A stretch of DNA of 64,000 nt from Pycnococcus provasolii (lineage: Eukaryota; Chlorophyta; Pseudoscourfieldiophyceae; Pseudoscourfieldiales): positions 372,001 to 436,000 of the forward strand of contig CP150572.1 in NCBI GenBank assembly GCA_049487715.1. The letters run 5' to 3'. The translations under genes and the position numbers were made by a program. This document shows, piece by piece, positions 9,750 through 19,453 of the stretch (its first letter is position 1; each line of letters begins with the position of its first letter). The notes under the pieces are model-generated. The model saw nothing but the letters and a program-made list of their open reading frames with translations. It did not search any database and was not told where the DNA came from.

Positions 9750-11225
9750 ATGATGGAACTGCCCTCAGGTGGTGGTGGTGGTGGTGGTGGTGGTGGTGGT
9801 GGTGGTCATGTCAGGTATGTCTGTGTCGACTCCGTGCGTGAAGACCACGAAAAGCCGCTCTACGGTATATGCTTCAACACGTGTGACATGAGACACGCGA
9901 ACGTGTTCGCCACCGTCGGGGATCGACGCGCATCCATATACCGAGCACACGCCGTCAACAGGGACGGAACGACGACGGACGCCAACGCCAACGCCAACGC
10001 CGCAGCCGCGGGGAACTCGTGGAGCGCCGACGACCTCAACCAGCCTATGGAAACGTCAAATCCTGACCCGCCGTCATCAGCACAACGCCAGCCGACCATC
10101 GAGTGCCTGCAAGTCTACGTCGACGAAAATCCAGACGAGCACTTCTTCTGCTGCACATTCACGAGAGACGTTCACGACGCCGACCAACCCATACTGTGCG
10201 TCGGTGGAGAAAAGGGGGTCATACGAGTGCTCGACTGCCACACGTGTGAGCTGAGGTGCTCTCTGTTCGGACACGGGTATGCCGTGAACGAGGTGAAAAT
10301 ACACCCAAGTCGACCAAGCCTTCTTCTGTCTGCATCTAAGGACGAATCTCTCAGGCTGTGGAACATACACACGCAGACTCTCGTTGTCGTGTGCGCCGGC
10401 GACGGTGGGCACAGGTCGGAGGTGCTTTCCATCGACTGGCACCTCGACGCCGCGGCGAATGGGAAGTTCGTGAGCTGTGGAATGGACAATGCGCTCAAGA
10501 TATGGAGCCTGAAGAAACACAACGCGCTTATGGATGCCAGCGAGACGTTCGACGCATTCGGCGATGCCGCATCTCGCGGCGACAATTACGACGACGACGA
10601 CGACGACGACGATGGCAAGCGTGCTAGCAAGCGCTCGAAACGCCCGTCGCTCTTTCCCACGCGATACGTCAGCCGCCCAATATTCAGCACGACGAAGGTG
10701 CACTCGAACTACATCGACTGTGTTCGATGGTTTGGCGACCTGCTGCTCAGCAAGAGCGTGGATTCGAAGATCTTGCTGTGGCGTCCTGACGAGAAGGGTC
10801 CAACGAAGCGACGGGGTGACGTGCGCGTACTGCAGGAGTTTCAATTCGAGCAGTGCAATCTGTGGTTCATCCGCTTCAGCCTCGACCCGAGGCTTCGACG
10901 GCTTTGCATCGGCAATCGGGTTGGCACGATGTTCGTCTGGTCGGTGCCAGGCACACGAAATGGCGGTGGCGCCGGCGCTGCGACGTCAGATGACATGGCG
11001 CCGCGCTCGTCGTCGGGGCGTACGAGGAGCGTGGAGGATCTCACGGCAGGTCGTACATCAACGGGCGAGGCTGTGGTCTATGCGCCAGCGCCGCTGGTGA
11101 AGCTCAAGACGCAGCAGTGCAAACTTCCTATCCGACAGACTGCCATTTCGAGTGACCTGAGCATTGTTTTGGGTGTTTCGGAGGATGGGACCATCTGGCG
11201 CTACAGTAACGTCAGCAGCGAATAG
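9750..11225 (+). CDS. EED: Polycomb WD40 protein EED/FIE (PRC2 subunit)
   Basis: EED is the propeller subunit of Polycomb repressive complex 2; it binds trimethyl-lysine and stimulates the H3K27 methyltransferase. The 491-residue protein opens with a glycine run encoded by (GGT)n, then VDSVREDHEKPLYGICFNT and NVFATVGDRRASIYRAH, the diagnostic first blade of EED. Later blades include ILCVGGEKGVIRVLD, GHGYAVNEVKIHPSRPSLLL, SASKDESLRLWNI, VLSIDWHLDAAANGKFVSCG, MDNALKIWSL, VHSNYIDCVRWFGDLLLSKS and VDSKILLWRPD. Seven blades are present. An Asp-rich insertion (from (GAC)n) separates blades 4 and 5. The identity is firm because the SxDxxIxxW spacing and HSNYIDCVRW are EED-specific. Confidence 0.95.
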   Translation: MMELPSGGGGGGGGGGGGGHVRYVCVDSVREDHEKPLYGICFNTCDMRHANVFATVGDRRASIYRAHAVNRDGTTTDANANANAAAAGNSWSADDLNQPMETSNPDPPSSAQRQPTIECLQVYVDENPDEHFFCCTFTRDVHDADQPILCVGGEKGVIRVLDCHTCELRCSLFGHGYAVNEVKIHPSRPSLLLSASKDESLRLWNIHTQTLVVVCAGDGGHRSEVLSIDWHLDAAANGKFVSCGMDNALKIWSLKKHNALMDASETFDAFGDAASRGDNYDDDDDDDDGKRASKRSKRPSLFPTRYVSRPIFSTTKVHSNYIDCVRWFGDLLLSKSVDSKILLWRPDEKGPTKRRGDVRVLQEFQFEQCNLWFIRFSLDPRLRRLCIGNRVGTMFVWSVPGTRNGGGAGAATSDDMAPRSSSGRTRSVEDLTAGRTSTGEAVVYAPAPLVKLKTQQCKLPIRQTAISSDLSIVLGVSEDGTIWRYSNVSSE

Positions 11226-11521
11226 CTAAAGTTGTGCGTGCGTGCGTGCGTGCGTGTTGTAATAGAAGATAACAAAGTTGATCCATGTTGCATTCCCCAC
11301 AACACTTTGATGCGTGGTTGGTGACGATGGCGACGACAACAACGACAGTAAGGCGGAGGCGAAAATCGGCATGGTGAGAAGAACCTTCCAAGATCGCCAC
11401 TCAGCGCCATGTATAGTGAATGTGAATGTGTGTGAATGGACGACGGTTGGATGAAGTAAAAACTGCATTCTGTTACTGAATGAGCTATCTTTGTTTTCAA
11501 GTACACGTGAGGGTTCTTCTT
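11226..11521. other. Short convergent intergenic region
   Basis: It lies between the 3' ends of EED and the E2 gene. It holds a (GTGC)n microsatellite, a TGTAA string near 11258 that could be the EED poly(A) signal, and the CTCATTCAGTAAC element of the E2 gene at 11472-11484 (minus strand). Confidence 0.6.
11472..11484 (-). terminator. Putative 3'-end element (CTCATTCAGTAAC) of the E2 gene
   Basis: Identical to the 13-mer after the V-ATPase c'' gene, and 37 nt past the E2 stop codon in the same orientation. Confidence 0.4.
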
Positions 11522-12707
<1,186 letters not shown>

Positions 12708-13317
12708 GATAAAGCTGAGAGCTGTGTGTTTATGAGAGCGGGAGTGGTCCGATGACGCTCTCGAGCTCTCTCTCTCTCCCTGGAGGGAAGGGAGCTCTCT
12801 CTCCCCTGGAGCTCCGGGTCCCGCCCTGGGCCCCAGCTCCGGAGCTCCCTTCCCTGCTCAGCCGGGGTGGGGGCCCTCCCCTCTGGAAGCCTCGCCCGTC
12901 ATATGAATGTCATGAAGGGGGGGAAACCAAGCACGAAATCGGTTCCTCCGCCGGGACGCGCCAAGGGGGTAAAACCCTCCCTTTGTGCTGTGCTGTGTGC
13001 TCTGCTCTGGGTTCACCTCAGGGGCTTGGTTTTATCAACCGGTATCCCCACTGCTCGTTTGGGGGTTCAGGGGCTAATAAAAACGTTTTTCAGGCCTTTA
13101 CCGTAAGTAGGGGTTTCTTCCAACAGGCCTTAACAGACTCGATGTTTTCTATGTGACACATAATTGGTTGGGTTCATAAGCTATGTGGGAAGATAAAAGG
13201 TATCACACAGTTATTATATACGTACGATAGGATGATGTTACATGGTGATGACGAATTCTCAAAAGCACTTGTCAAGGCTTTCTTTTTATGTCACCTACAG
13301 CAGGCAGGCAACTACAG
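12708..13317. other. Intergenic region with GAGCTC/CTCTCT island
   Basis: Positions 12757-12860 are a dense block of GAGCTC palindromes and CTCTCTCTCCCTGGAG repeats. The rest is unremarkable; an AATAAAAA string occurs near 13076. No supported gene. Confidence 0.6.
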
Positions 13318-14655
13318 CTACAGCAAGTATCCCACCCACGCCACCATCGCAGGAATGGCGAGCACGTACTGCAGCAAAAGCAGACGCGCAATACGAGTCG
13401 CATCGCTACGCGTGCCTTGCACCTGGCTCAGCAAGACGAGCACCTGCGCCGTTGGCTGACACCCTTCGAGAACCAGCACGGCGCGTACAGCTGCATCTGC
13501 GGTTCCAAATGTGCTACTCGCGCCATGCACGGAGTCGACGATGCCCGTGAACACTGGCAAGCATAAGCAGCGCACGATGAGTGTACCTACAAGCTGGCGA
13601 GCGAGCACGTCGGGAACGATCGCGTCGTCGTCGTCGTCGTCGCCGCCGTCGACGTCGCCGTCCTCCGCACTGGCAGTTCCGCCTCCGGCAAGGCTTAGTG
13701 CTAACACCATAGCAAGCGCCGGCTGAGCGCCCGTGCCCAAAAACCCGAGCGCATCCGCCCAAGCGTGACTTACAGTTGACATGAGCACACCTTCTGACGC
13801 GTCGAGATGTCCGGTGAGAAGGTTGTACACGGGCGCGGGTGTGAATCCCACCGCCAAGCCTGTCAGGCTGGCCATGCTCGGTGGAGTTGCAAGGCGCTTG
13901 CACACGCCAGTGAAGCTGGTGTCCGAGTTCTCACCCTGCAGATAAGCCGCGGCGACGGTCCACAGGCACACGCTCCAACCCACCTGGTAGATGGACAGAA
14001 ATCCCGTTAGTGTCGTGGCGTCGACGTCAGGTGGCAGGATGCCCGCGCTTGCAATGCCGCTTAGCAGGAGCAGAGGTATGGTGGTTGCGTTCCCAAAAGC
14101 GGAAGCAACGACAGTCTCTCGGAACGTGCGTCCTTCGAGGTTCAACACTTTCGCAACGCAGTACCCAAACGCCGCGCTCGCGGTGATTTGCACGCCGGCA
14201 CCGACGATGCACGTAGCGAGCGCCTCCGCGGGCTGCGCACGAACGACCGCTGCGGTAGATGTGAACAGAAGCGCAGGGAACATGACGTTGAACGCCGCGT
14301 TGGAGACACCTTTCGCCGTCGCCGCTCTCGACGACGCTGGCACGCCAACTAGGCCAAGCGCGCACACGCTCACGAGCTTGGCCCACGCCGCTGCGACGGT
14401 CGACGCCGCGGGAGGAAGTGCCAAGAGCGCCGCTCTTGTTGTGCCCATTCTTCTTCTTGTTGTTGTTCTCGTACTGATGCTGCTGCCACTGCCACTGCTT
14501 CTTCTTCTTCTTCTTCTTCTCATCGTTACCGCCGTTGAAGTACAATATTGTGACTGAGAATCGATCTTTATGATAGTGTGCCTTCTAAGAGATCGAGCTG
14601 CCGAAATCGTCGTGTTCCGTAGTGGACGACGTCCCACCACATTGTGCCACATCAT
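13318..14655 (-). CDS. PIN-like/PILS membrane transport protein (auxin efflux carrier family)
   Basis: A multi-pass protein of the PF03547 family, which transports auxin or other organic acids; PILS members sit in the ER membrane of plants and algae. Up to ten hydrophobic helices in two bundles are visible. Key segments are KGVSNAAFNVMFPALLFTST (first bundle), ETVVASAFGNATTIPLLLLS (the conserved FxNxxxLPL-like motif), TPPSMASLTGLAVGFTP, GFLGTGAQPALAMVLAL and VLVLEGCQPTAQVLVLLSQV (second bundle). An Asp-rich cytosolic loop (from (GTC)n) separates the bundles. Two starts are possible: the ATG at 14655 adds an Arg-rich leader translated from a CTT/TTC microsatellite, while the ATG at 14448 (MGTTRAALLALPPAAS) gives a typical short N-terminus of 376 residues. 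I favour 14448 as the functional start. Substrate is not deducible. Confidence 0.85.
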   Translation of the reverse strand: MMWHNVVGRRPLRNTTISAARSLRRHTIIKIDSQSQYCTSTAVTMRRRRRRRSSGSGSSISTRTTTRRRMGTTRAALLALPPAASTVAAAWAKLVSVCALGLVGVPASSRAATAKGVSNAAFNVMFPALLFTSTAAVVRAQPAEALATCIVGAGVQITASAAFGYCVAKVLNLEGRTFRETVVASAFGNATTIPLLLLSGIASAGILPPDVDATTLTGFLSIYQVGWSVCLWTVAAAYLQGENSDTSFTGVCKRLATPPSMASLTGLAVGFTPAPVYNLLTGHLDASEGVLMSTVSHAWADALGFLGTGAQPALAMVLALSLAGGGTASAEDGDVDGGDDDDDDAIVPDVLARQLVGTLIVRCLCLPVFTGIVDSVHGASSTFGTADAAVRAVLVLEGCQPTAQVLVLLSQVQGTRSDATRIARLLLLQYVLAIPAMVAWVGYLL

Positions 14656-15583
14656 CGTGATTCGCACGACTGATGGCTACTGGGGTAAAAAGACTTTCGT
14701 GCGGTACCCGTACAGAAAGAACTTCCCCCCTCAGGCTTCGAAGGAATCGGATCCGACTTCAGAGTAGAGAGGACAGATCGCATCCCCGGGGCGGGGAAGC
14801 GCGAACCCTGTAACCCTAACCCTAACGTTCGATCATACTACCCTAACCCAACCCTAAAACCAGGAATAGGCTGTCGTATTACGATAGCACGAGCGAGCAG
14901 CGCAGATTTCCTGATGAACAAGTGATTGTTGTATGTGGCGGGCTGCGCAGTAGCCCGACTTCCGTCACCTTAAGGCCGCCAGGCTTAAGGGAGACTTAAT
15001 GTGTAATAGGGTGGTAATGTGGTATCTCTTAAGGCACGTGATGTAGTCTTGTAGTTCTTCTTAGCATTGATTTTCAGCAGCGGCTTGAGGGTTAGTAGGG
15101 TTATTAACCGTAACACGCCAATTATCGTAGCTTCAGCCTTAACGAGCCTTTGCTAAGCTCTTCTCTTAGCTTGCCTGGAATCGGTCATAAACTCGATGGG
15201 AAATTGGGAAATTGGGAATTTGTCAATTTGGGAATCAGTCATCCCACTCATCCGTGATTCGTGAATGATGGCCGATGGGATGCATGCGCAACTTTTTACC
15301 TCGTAGGAAGGACTGTGAGAATGCATGCATGCATGCACCAGAGAACTCCCCGAGAACTTCCCGAGAACTTTCCCGACTGTCTTAACGCACAGTGCATAAG
15401 CAGGAGCTTACCTTCCCCACAACGTACCCTAGTGTAGTACTTACGTTTCCAGAGAACTACCTGTGCGCACCACCGCGTAGACAGAAACACAGACGCGCGA
15501 ACAGTCCAGGCGGCGGTGAAGCTTAAGCTTAGACCTAGGTCAAGTGCTGAAGGAGTGCAGTGCTGCGCAGTAACTACCAAAGT
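14656..15583. other. Divergent intergenic region with telomere-like array
   Basis: CCCTAA units occur at 14811-14857, interrupted by unrelated bases. CTTAAG(G) words recur at 14968-15040. An A/T-rich GGGAAATTGGGAATTTG stretch lies near 15198, and a CATG(CATG)n run near 15322. No gene is seen. Confidence 0.6.
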
Positions 15584-16363
15584 ATGCCTCTTCCAGGTAA
15601 CGTCAACACTGGTGATGACGGATATGGTGGCGTCGAGAAGACCGCCGCCGAACCCGCCGCTGTTGCTCAACAACCGGCGACGCCAACGGCAGCGACGATG
15701 GCCCAACCTGTCGGTGTGGGTGTGGCCGTGTCCATGCCTACGACGGCTGTGATTGCCGCGACTCCCGTGGTGCCCATCGTGCCCGTCTCCATGGTGCAGG
15801 TGGACCTTAACTACGCCGACGCGCACAGCACCATGTTACCCATCATACAAGGACAAGAGATGGTGCATTTCTACGACAGGATGCACAGTGGCATGCGCTT
15901 CGCCCTAGGCTTTTGTTCGACGACGTGCTGTTGCTGGCACATGGCGGAGCCACGTAGCTACTGGAAAATCAGCGAGAACAAGGTGGAGTTCAACTACCCC
16001 GTGCCTTGCTGGCCATTCTGCTGCATGGAGTCGTGCGTGATGGATGTCGTCGGCACGAGGTACTTCGACAAGAGTTTCAAGTACACGCGTGCGAGCAAAT
16101 GTTCGTGCGTGCATTGCTGCCTTTGCATCCCGTTCTGCGGCGAGGTGGTTGGCTATGCGCCCGTTGAATGCTGCAACAACGACATCTGCGGCCTTCTCGC
16201 TTGGTCTTGCTGCTGCGGCTGCTTCGGATTGCTGCAGCGCTACACCATTGGCCACCGCAACGCCGAGCATTTTTCGCGTAAGTACGGCATTGCTCGCCAG
16301 GAGTTCATGCTGCGCCACCCGCACGCGGAGACGGCGGGCGCGCTGGTCTCGAGTGCGTCGTAG
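15584..16363 (+). CDS. Cysteine-rich protein of unknown function
   Basis: The 259-residue protein starts at the ATG at 15584; the frame is open further up but without ATG. Residues 1-75 are low-complexity Pro/Ala/Val. The rest is a compact domain with over twenty cysteines: TTCCCWHMAEPRSYWKISEN, KVEFNYPVPCWPFCCMESCV, MDVVGTRYFDKSF, CSCVHCCLCIPFCGEVVGYA, VECCNNDICGLLAWSCCCGC. The clusters sit in mildly hydrophobic stretches, which suggests a palmitoylated or membrane-apposed protein or a metal-binding fold. The WKISENKVEFNYP strand followed by a MDVVGTRYFDKSF strand recalls a PH-like beta sheet. It does not match the PLAC8 pattern as I know it. Function is unknown. Confidence 0.75.
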   Translation: MPLPGNVNTGDDGYGGVEKTAAEPAAVAQQPATPTAATMAQPVGVGVAVSMPTTAVIAATPVVPIVPVSMVQVDLNYADAHSTMLPIIQGQEMVHFYDRMHSGMRFALGFCSTTCCCWHMAEPRSYWKISENKVEFNYPVPCWPFCCMESCVMDVVGTRYFDKSFKYTRASKCSCVHCCLCIPFCGEVVGYAPVECCNNDICGLLAWSCCCGCFGLLQRYTIGHRNAEHFSRKYGIARQEFMLRHPHAETAGALVSSAS

Positions 16364-16960
16364 AGCCATGCATACACGTGTCGATAGTCGATACATAAGT
16401 CGATATGGTATCGACAAGGATCATGGTCGTGCACAACAAGGGTGACAAGTGACACAAAGTGACAAGATCAGGTGAGTGGGTTACGGGAATGAAGTACGGC
16501 TGGGAACATGTCCGACATTATCAGTGGTAAGGCTGGAGATGTTTCCATTCCACGTAAGGGTAGGAAGGGAGGGGGAGGGAGAACTCGGTCATCAGAACAA
16601 GATCAGAACAGGGCAGAGAGAACCAGTTCCAGTTGGGGTTTTAAAATTTAATGTTTCTTTCATGACCAGTTCGGGGTTGAAAGCATGGGGCCATCATGGG
16701 GGAGAACTGCCAGTACTTTATTTAGTTTTACCCGAACCCAGTAACCCTAACCCTAACCCTAACCCAGTAACCCTAACCCTAACCCCCTCGCCGTTGTTGT
16801 TGTTGTTGTTGTTAATCTCTCAGGAAGAAGACTTCTGGAAGGAAGGAAGGACCCCCTGAGGCCGAGGATCTGCCTTGCTTTCACCGTCCCCTTTTTTGGG
16901 GGGATGCGTCCATTCTCATTCTCATTCGCAAAACACAACACTCCACTCCACTCCGATACG
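16364..16960. other. Intergenic region upstream of RPN13
   Basis: Contains CGATA repeats just after the cysteine-rich gene, two CCCTAACC blocks at 16741-16786 about 175 bp upstream of the RPN13 start, and a (TTG)n microsatellite at 16793-16812. Confidence 0.6.
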
Positions 16961-18052
16961 ATGGAAGGCCTCGCTCTCCCGTTCGGACGCCGAGATGGTT
17001 CTGCATCTGCTCATGACAACAGTTCTCATGACGACTCCAATGGTACACTCGTGGAATTTCGGGCAGGGCGTGTCCTGCGTGGGGAAGGATCCGCATGTAT
17101 ACCTGACCCGAGAAAAGGACTCGTCAAAATATCAAGAGGACGAGACGACGGACTCACGCACTTCGCGTGGTGGGAGAGGAGGTCAGGACCGGCAGCGGCG
17201 GCTAATCAAGACGCGCAGGCGGAGGAAGACCTCATCGTGTTCCCCGACGAGGCGAAGATGGTCAAGCTGCCTGGGGCAGGACGCATCGTTGCACTGCAGT
17301 TTGGTGGAGCCCCAGATCGTGACTGCCTCTTCTGGATGCAGCAGAAGGAGACTTTGGAACCTGGGGGTGACGAAGCGCTGCTCCGGCGCGTCAACAGAGC
17401 ACTCAACGGAGACAGCGCCGTCGAAGACTCGCCCGCCGCGGAAACGGCCGAGCCTTCGCCGGCAGGTGCGGGCGAAAACACGGCGGCGGCGCCGGCGACG
17501 ACGCCGGCGACGAACGCGGCAGCCTCGCCGAACGCCGCTACGGCGGGAGGGGGTGCGCTCGGCATCGACAGCGCCATGCTGCAGTCCGCGCTAGGGAACG
17601 CGTTCGGCGCGCTCGGCGGTGGTGGCGCCGCTGAGGCGCCACCGCCTGGCCCTGGCCTCAACGACGTGCTTACGGCGGATGTCGTGCGCCCCATATTGGC
17701 GAACCCTCAGGTAGCGCAGCGACTCGCGGAGTTCCTGCCCGCGAGTCACCAGTCTTCGCCGGAGCAGGCTATTATGGAGCTTGCGAACAGCCCTCAGTTC
17801 AGGCAGCAGCTCGCGTCGCTGAGCCATGCAATCACGTCTGGTCAGGTGGACCTCGCACAGTTTGGCCTGCAGCCGGCACCTGGCGCACCTCCTAGCATCC
17901 CTGGCGCAGGCTTCTCCGTCGCCGACTTCCTGGCATCCGTGCAGGCGCACGTCGACAGCATGCAGTCGCAGGAGCAAGGGCAGGGTGGCCAGGAGCAGCA
18001 GGGCGATGGTGATGGCGACGCTGACATGGCGGATGAAGGAGGAGACAAGTAG
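16961..18052 (+). CDS. RPN13: 26S proteasome ubiquitin receptor RPN13/ADRM1
   Basis: RPN13 sits on the proteasome lid-base junction, binds ubiquitin chains, and recruits the deubiquitinase UCHL5. The N-terminal PRU domain is clear: LVEFRAGRV, KGLVKISRGRDDGLTHFAWW, LIVFPDEAKMVKLPGAGRIV and DRDCLFWMQ. A Pro/Ala/Gly-rich linker follows. The C-terminal DEUBAD domain reads VLTADVVRPILANPQVAQRL, FLPASHQSSPEQAIMELANS and ALSHAI-like helices (SLSHAITSGQVDLAQFGL). The tail is Gln/Asp-rich. Start chosen at the ATG at 16961 (MEGLALPFG), the usual distance from the PRU domain; an in-frame ATG at 16904 would add 19 residues. It ends 35 bp from the convergent DUF1499 gene. Confidence 0.95.
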   Translation: MEGLALPFGRRDGSASAHDNSSHDDSNGTLVEFRAGRVLRGEGSACIPDPRKGLVKISRGRDDGLTHFAWWERRSGPAAAANQDAQAEEDLIVFPDEAKMVKLPGAGRIVALQFGGAPDRDCLFWMQQKETLEPGGDEALLRRVNRALNGDSAVEDSPAAETAEPSPAGAGENTAAAPATTPATNAAASPNAATAGGGALGIDSAMLQSALGNAFGALGGGGAAEAPPPGPGLNDVLTADVVRPILANPQVAQRLAEFLPASHQSSPEQAIMELANSPQFRQQLASLSHAITSGQVDLAQFGLQPAPGAPPSIPGAGFSVADFLASVQAHVDSMQSQEQGQGGQEQQGDGDGDADMADEGGDK

Positions 18053-18087
18053 AGATGATGTAGTGTTGTTACGTGCAACTTCTTTTC

Positions 18088-18948
18088 TTAAAAACCGACA
18101 CTTCGCCATCCCTTCTTTTGGAGCTCAAGGCGTAGAGCCTTGATGCGCTTCCTGTTGACATCAAAGTCCGAGTCACCAACGCGACTTGCGCTGCGATACT
18201 CGACGACAGGTGGTGAGGTGTAGTTTCCCTCCTCGTCGGTCGTCCTCTCGGGAAAGAAAAATTCGACGTCGTCAACAAACCCGAACGTGGGGCTTGTGTA
18301 TTCTGCATACAGGTAGTTTTTGTTGACTGTGACGATGTCGTGGTCAAACTTGTCCGGGTTGGTCGTGTTGATCGCCTCCTTGAGCTGCTCCATAGCCTCC
18401 TGTGTTGATAGATTTTTGGGAAACGTCCACGGCGGCACGTAGTGCTTGGGGTCGTTCGCCTCTTCCGCGGTGGATATGCAGTTCGGCGTCGATGGGCACA
18501 GGTGCAGAGTTTTGACGGATCCTCCGTAGTCGACGATGCCAAGTTGTCGCGTCGGTCGCGGTGCTTTTCCAATCGGAAGGAGAGCCGCCTCAGCTGCCTG
18601 TGGTGCGACAGCAAAGTCCATACAAAACGCCGACGCCGATATGGCGATTGACAACGCCACGGACGATGTGAGAGAGGTCACACCACCAGATCCCACAGAG
18701 GACGCCGTCGATGATGCTGCTGATGATGATGTTGATGCTGAGTTCACAATGTGACGAGAGCTATTATTGAGAGACGGCCTGAGAGACGGCCTAAAGAGAC
18801 CTATAGGCTTGACGCCTGGCTCATTCAACTTCCTAAGGGTAGACGTGCCAAAAACGCTAACATGAGGTCGTTGACAATGATGACAACAAGCACCTGACGT
18901 CTTTCGCGAGAATAAAGCCGTCATCGATGTCGTCGATGTCATCGCCAT
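18088..18948 (-). CDS. DUF1499 family protein, probably thylakoid-lumen targeted
   Basis: The C-terminal ~150 residues match the DUF1499 family, found in cyanobacteria, plastids and proteobacteria: LHLCPSTPNCISTAEEANDP with the conserved CPxSPNCVS-like core, YVPPWTFPKNLSTQEAMEQL, YLYAEYTSPTFGFVDDVEFF, VVEYRSASRVGDSDFDVNRK and RIKALRLELQKKG. The N-terminal ~125 residues have a Ser/Thr/Arg-rich transit-like region, a hydrophobic stretch (SSVALSIAISASAF), and APQAAEAALL, which ends in an AxA-type cleavage motif. This bipartite leader suggests import into the thylakoid lumen, an inference. Biochemical function is unknown. A TTAGGG-like motif lies ~63 bp upstream of the start. Confidence 0.88.
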   Translation of the reverse strand: MAMTSTTSMTALFSRKTSGACCHHCQRPHVSVFGTSTLRKLNEPGVKPIGLFRPSLRPSLNNSSRHIVNSASTSSSAASSTASSVGSGGVTSLTSSVALSIAISASAFCMDFAVAPQAAEAALLPIGKAPRPTRQLGIVDYGGSVKTLHLCPSTPNCISTAEEANDPKHYVPPWTFPKNLSTQEAMEQLKEAINTTNPDKFDHDIVTVNKNYLYAEYTSPTFGFVDDVEFFFPERTTDEEGNYTSPPVVEYRSASRVGDSDFDVNRKRIKALRLELQKKGWRSVGF

Positions 18949-19010
18949 TATCCACCACGAGAACGGGATAAGAAAACACCTGGAAAGAAGAATCCCAGGA
19001 ACGAGTTCAA

Positions 19011-19150
19011 CCCCTAACCCCTAACCCGTTAAGGGAAGATAAAAAAAAAATAAAAAAAAAACCCGAAACGAAACGCTAAACCCGAAACGAAACGCTAAAC
19101 CCGAAAACGATACGCGCCGAATGCCCAGCCTGAATGCCCAGCCTGACGCC
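19011..19150. repeat. Telomere-like motif and short tandem duplications
   Basis: CCCCTAACCCCTAACCC at 19011-19028 is followed by poly(A)-rich sequence, two copies of CCCGAAACGAAACGCTAAA (near 19062 and 19081), and two copies of ATGCCCAGCCTGA (near 19119). Confidence 0.75.
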
Positions 19151-19453
19151 CTCCCTCCAAACAAACAAAGTGAGGTGCAAAACCAAACAAGTTCGAGGGG
19201 GAGTTGGAAATGGAAGGGGGGATACCGGAATTCTCGGAGTGGAAAGCCCCCCCCATCACCCATCATCAGGGTGTCCGGGGATTCGGATGTGAAGTGAATT
19301 CGGATGGATCGGGGGGCCCCGTCCTCAGATCAACTTCAAGGGGGCCGTGCAGAGCCGCACAACCACCGGGCGGCGCGGGTCAGCATCGGCCCCATCAATC
19401 AGCACGCGATTTCATCGGGCATCCCCCTATCTCGTCATAAATATATTTCCACC

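Noticed and set aside
12752-13156. 134-codon plus-strand frame
   Set aside because: It is largely the GAGCTC/CTCTCT repeat island translated, with no coding signature.
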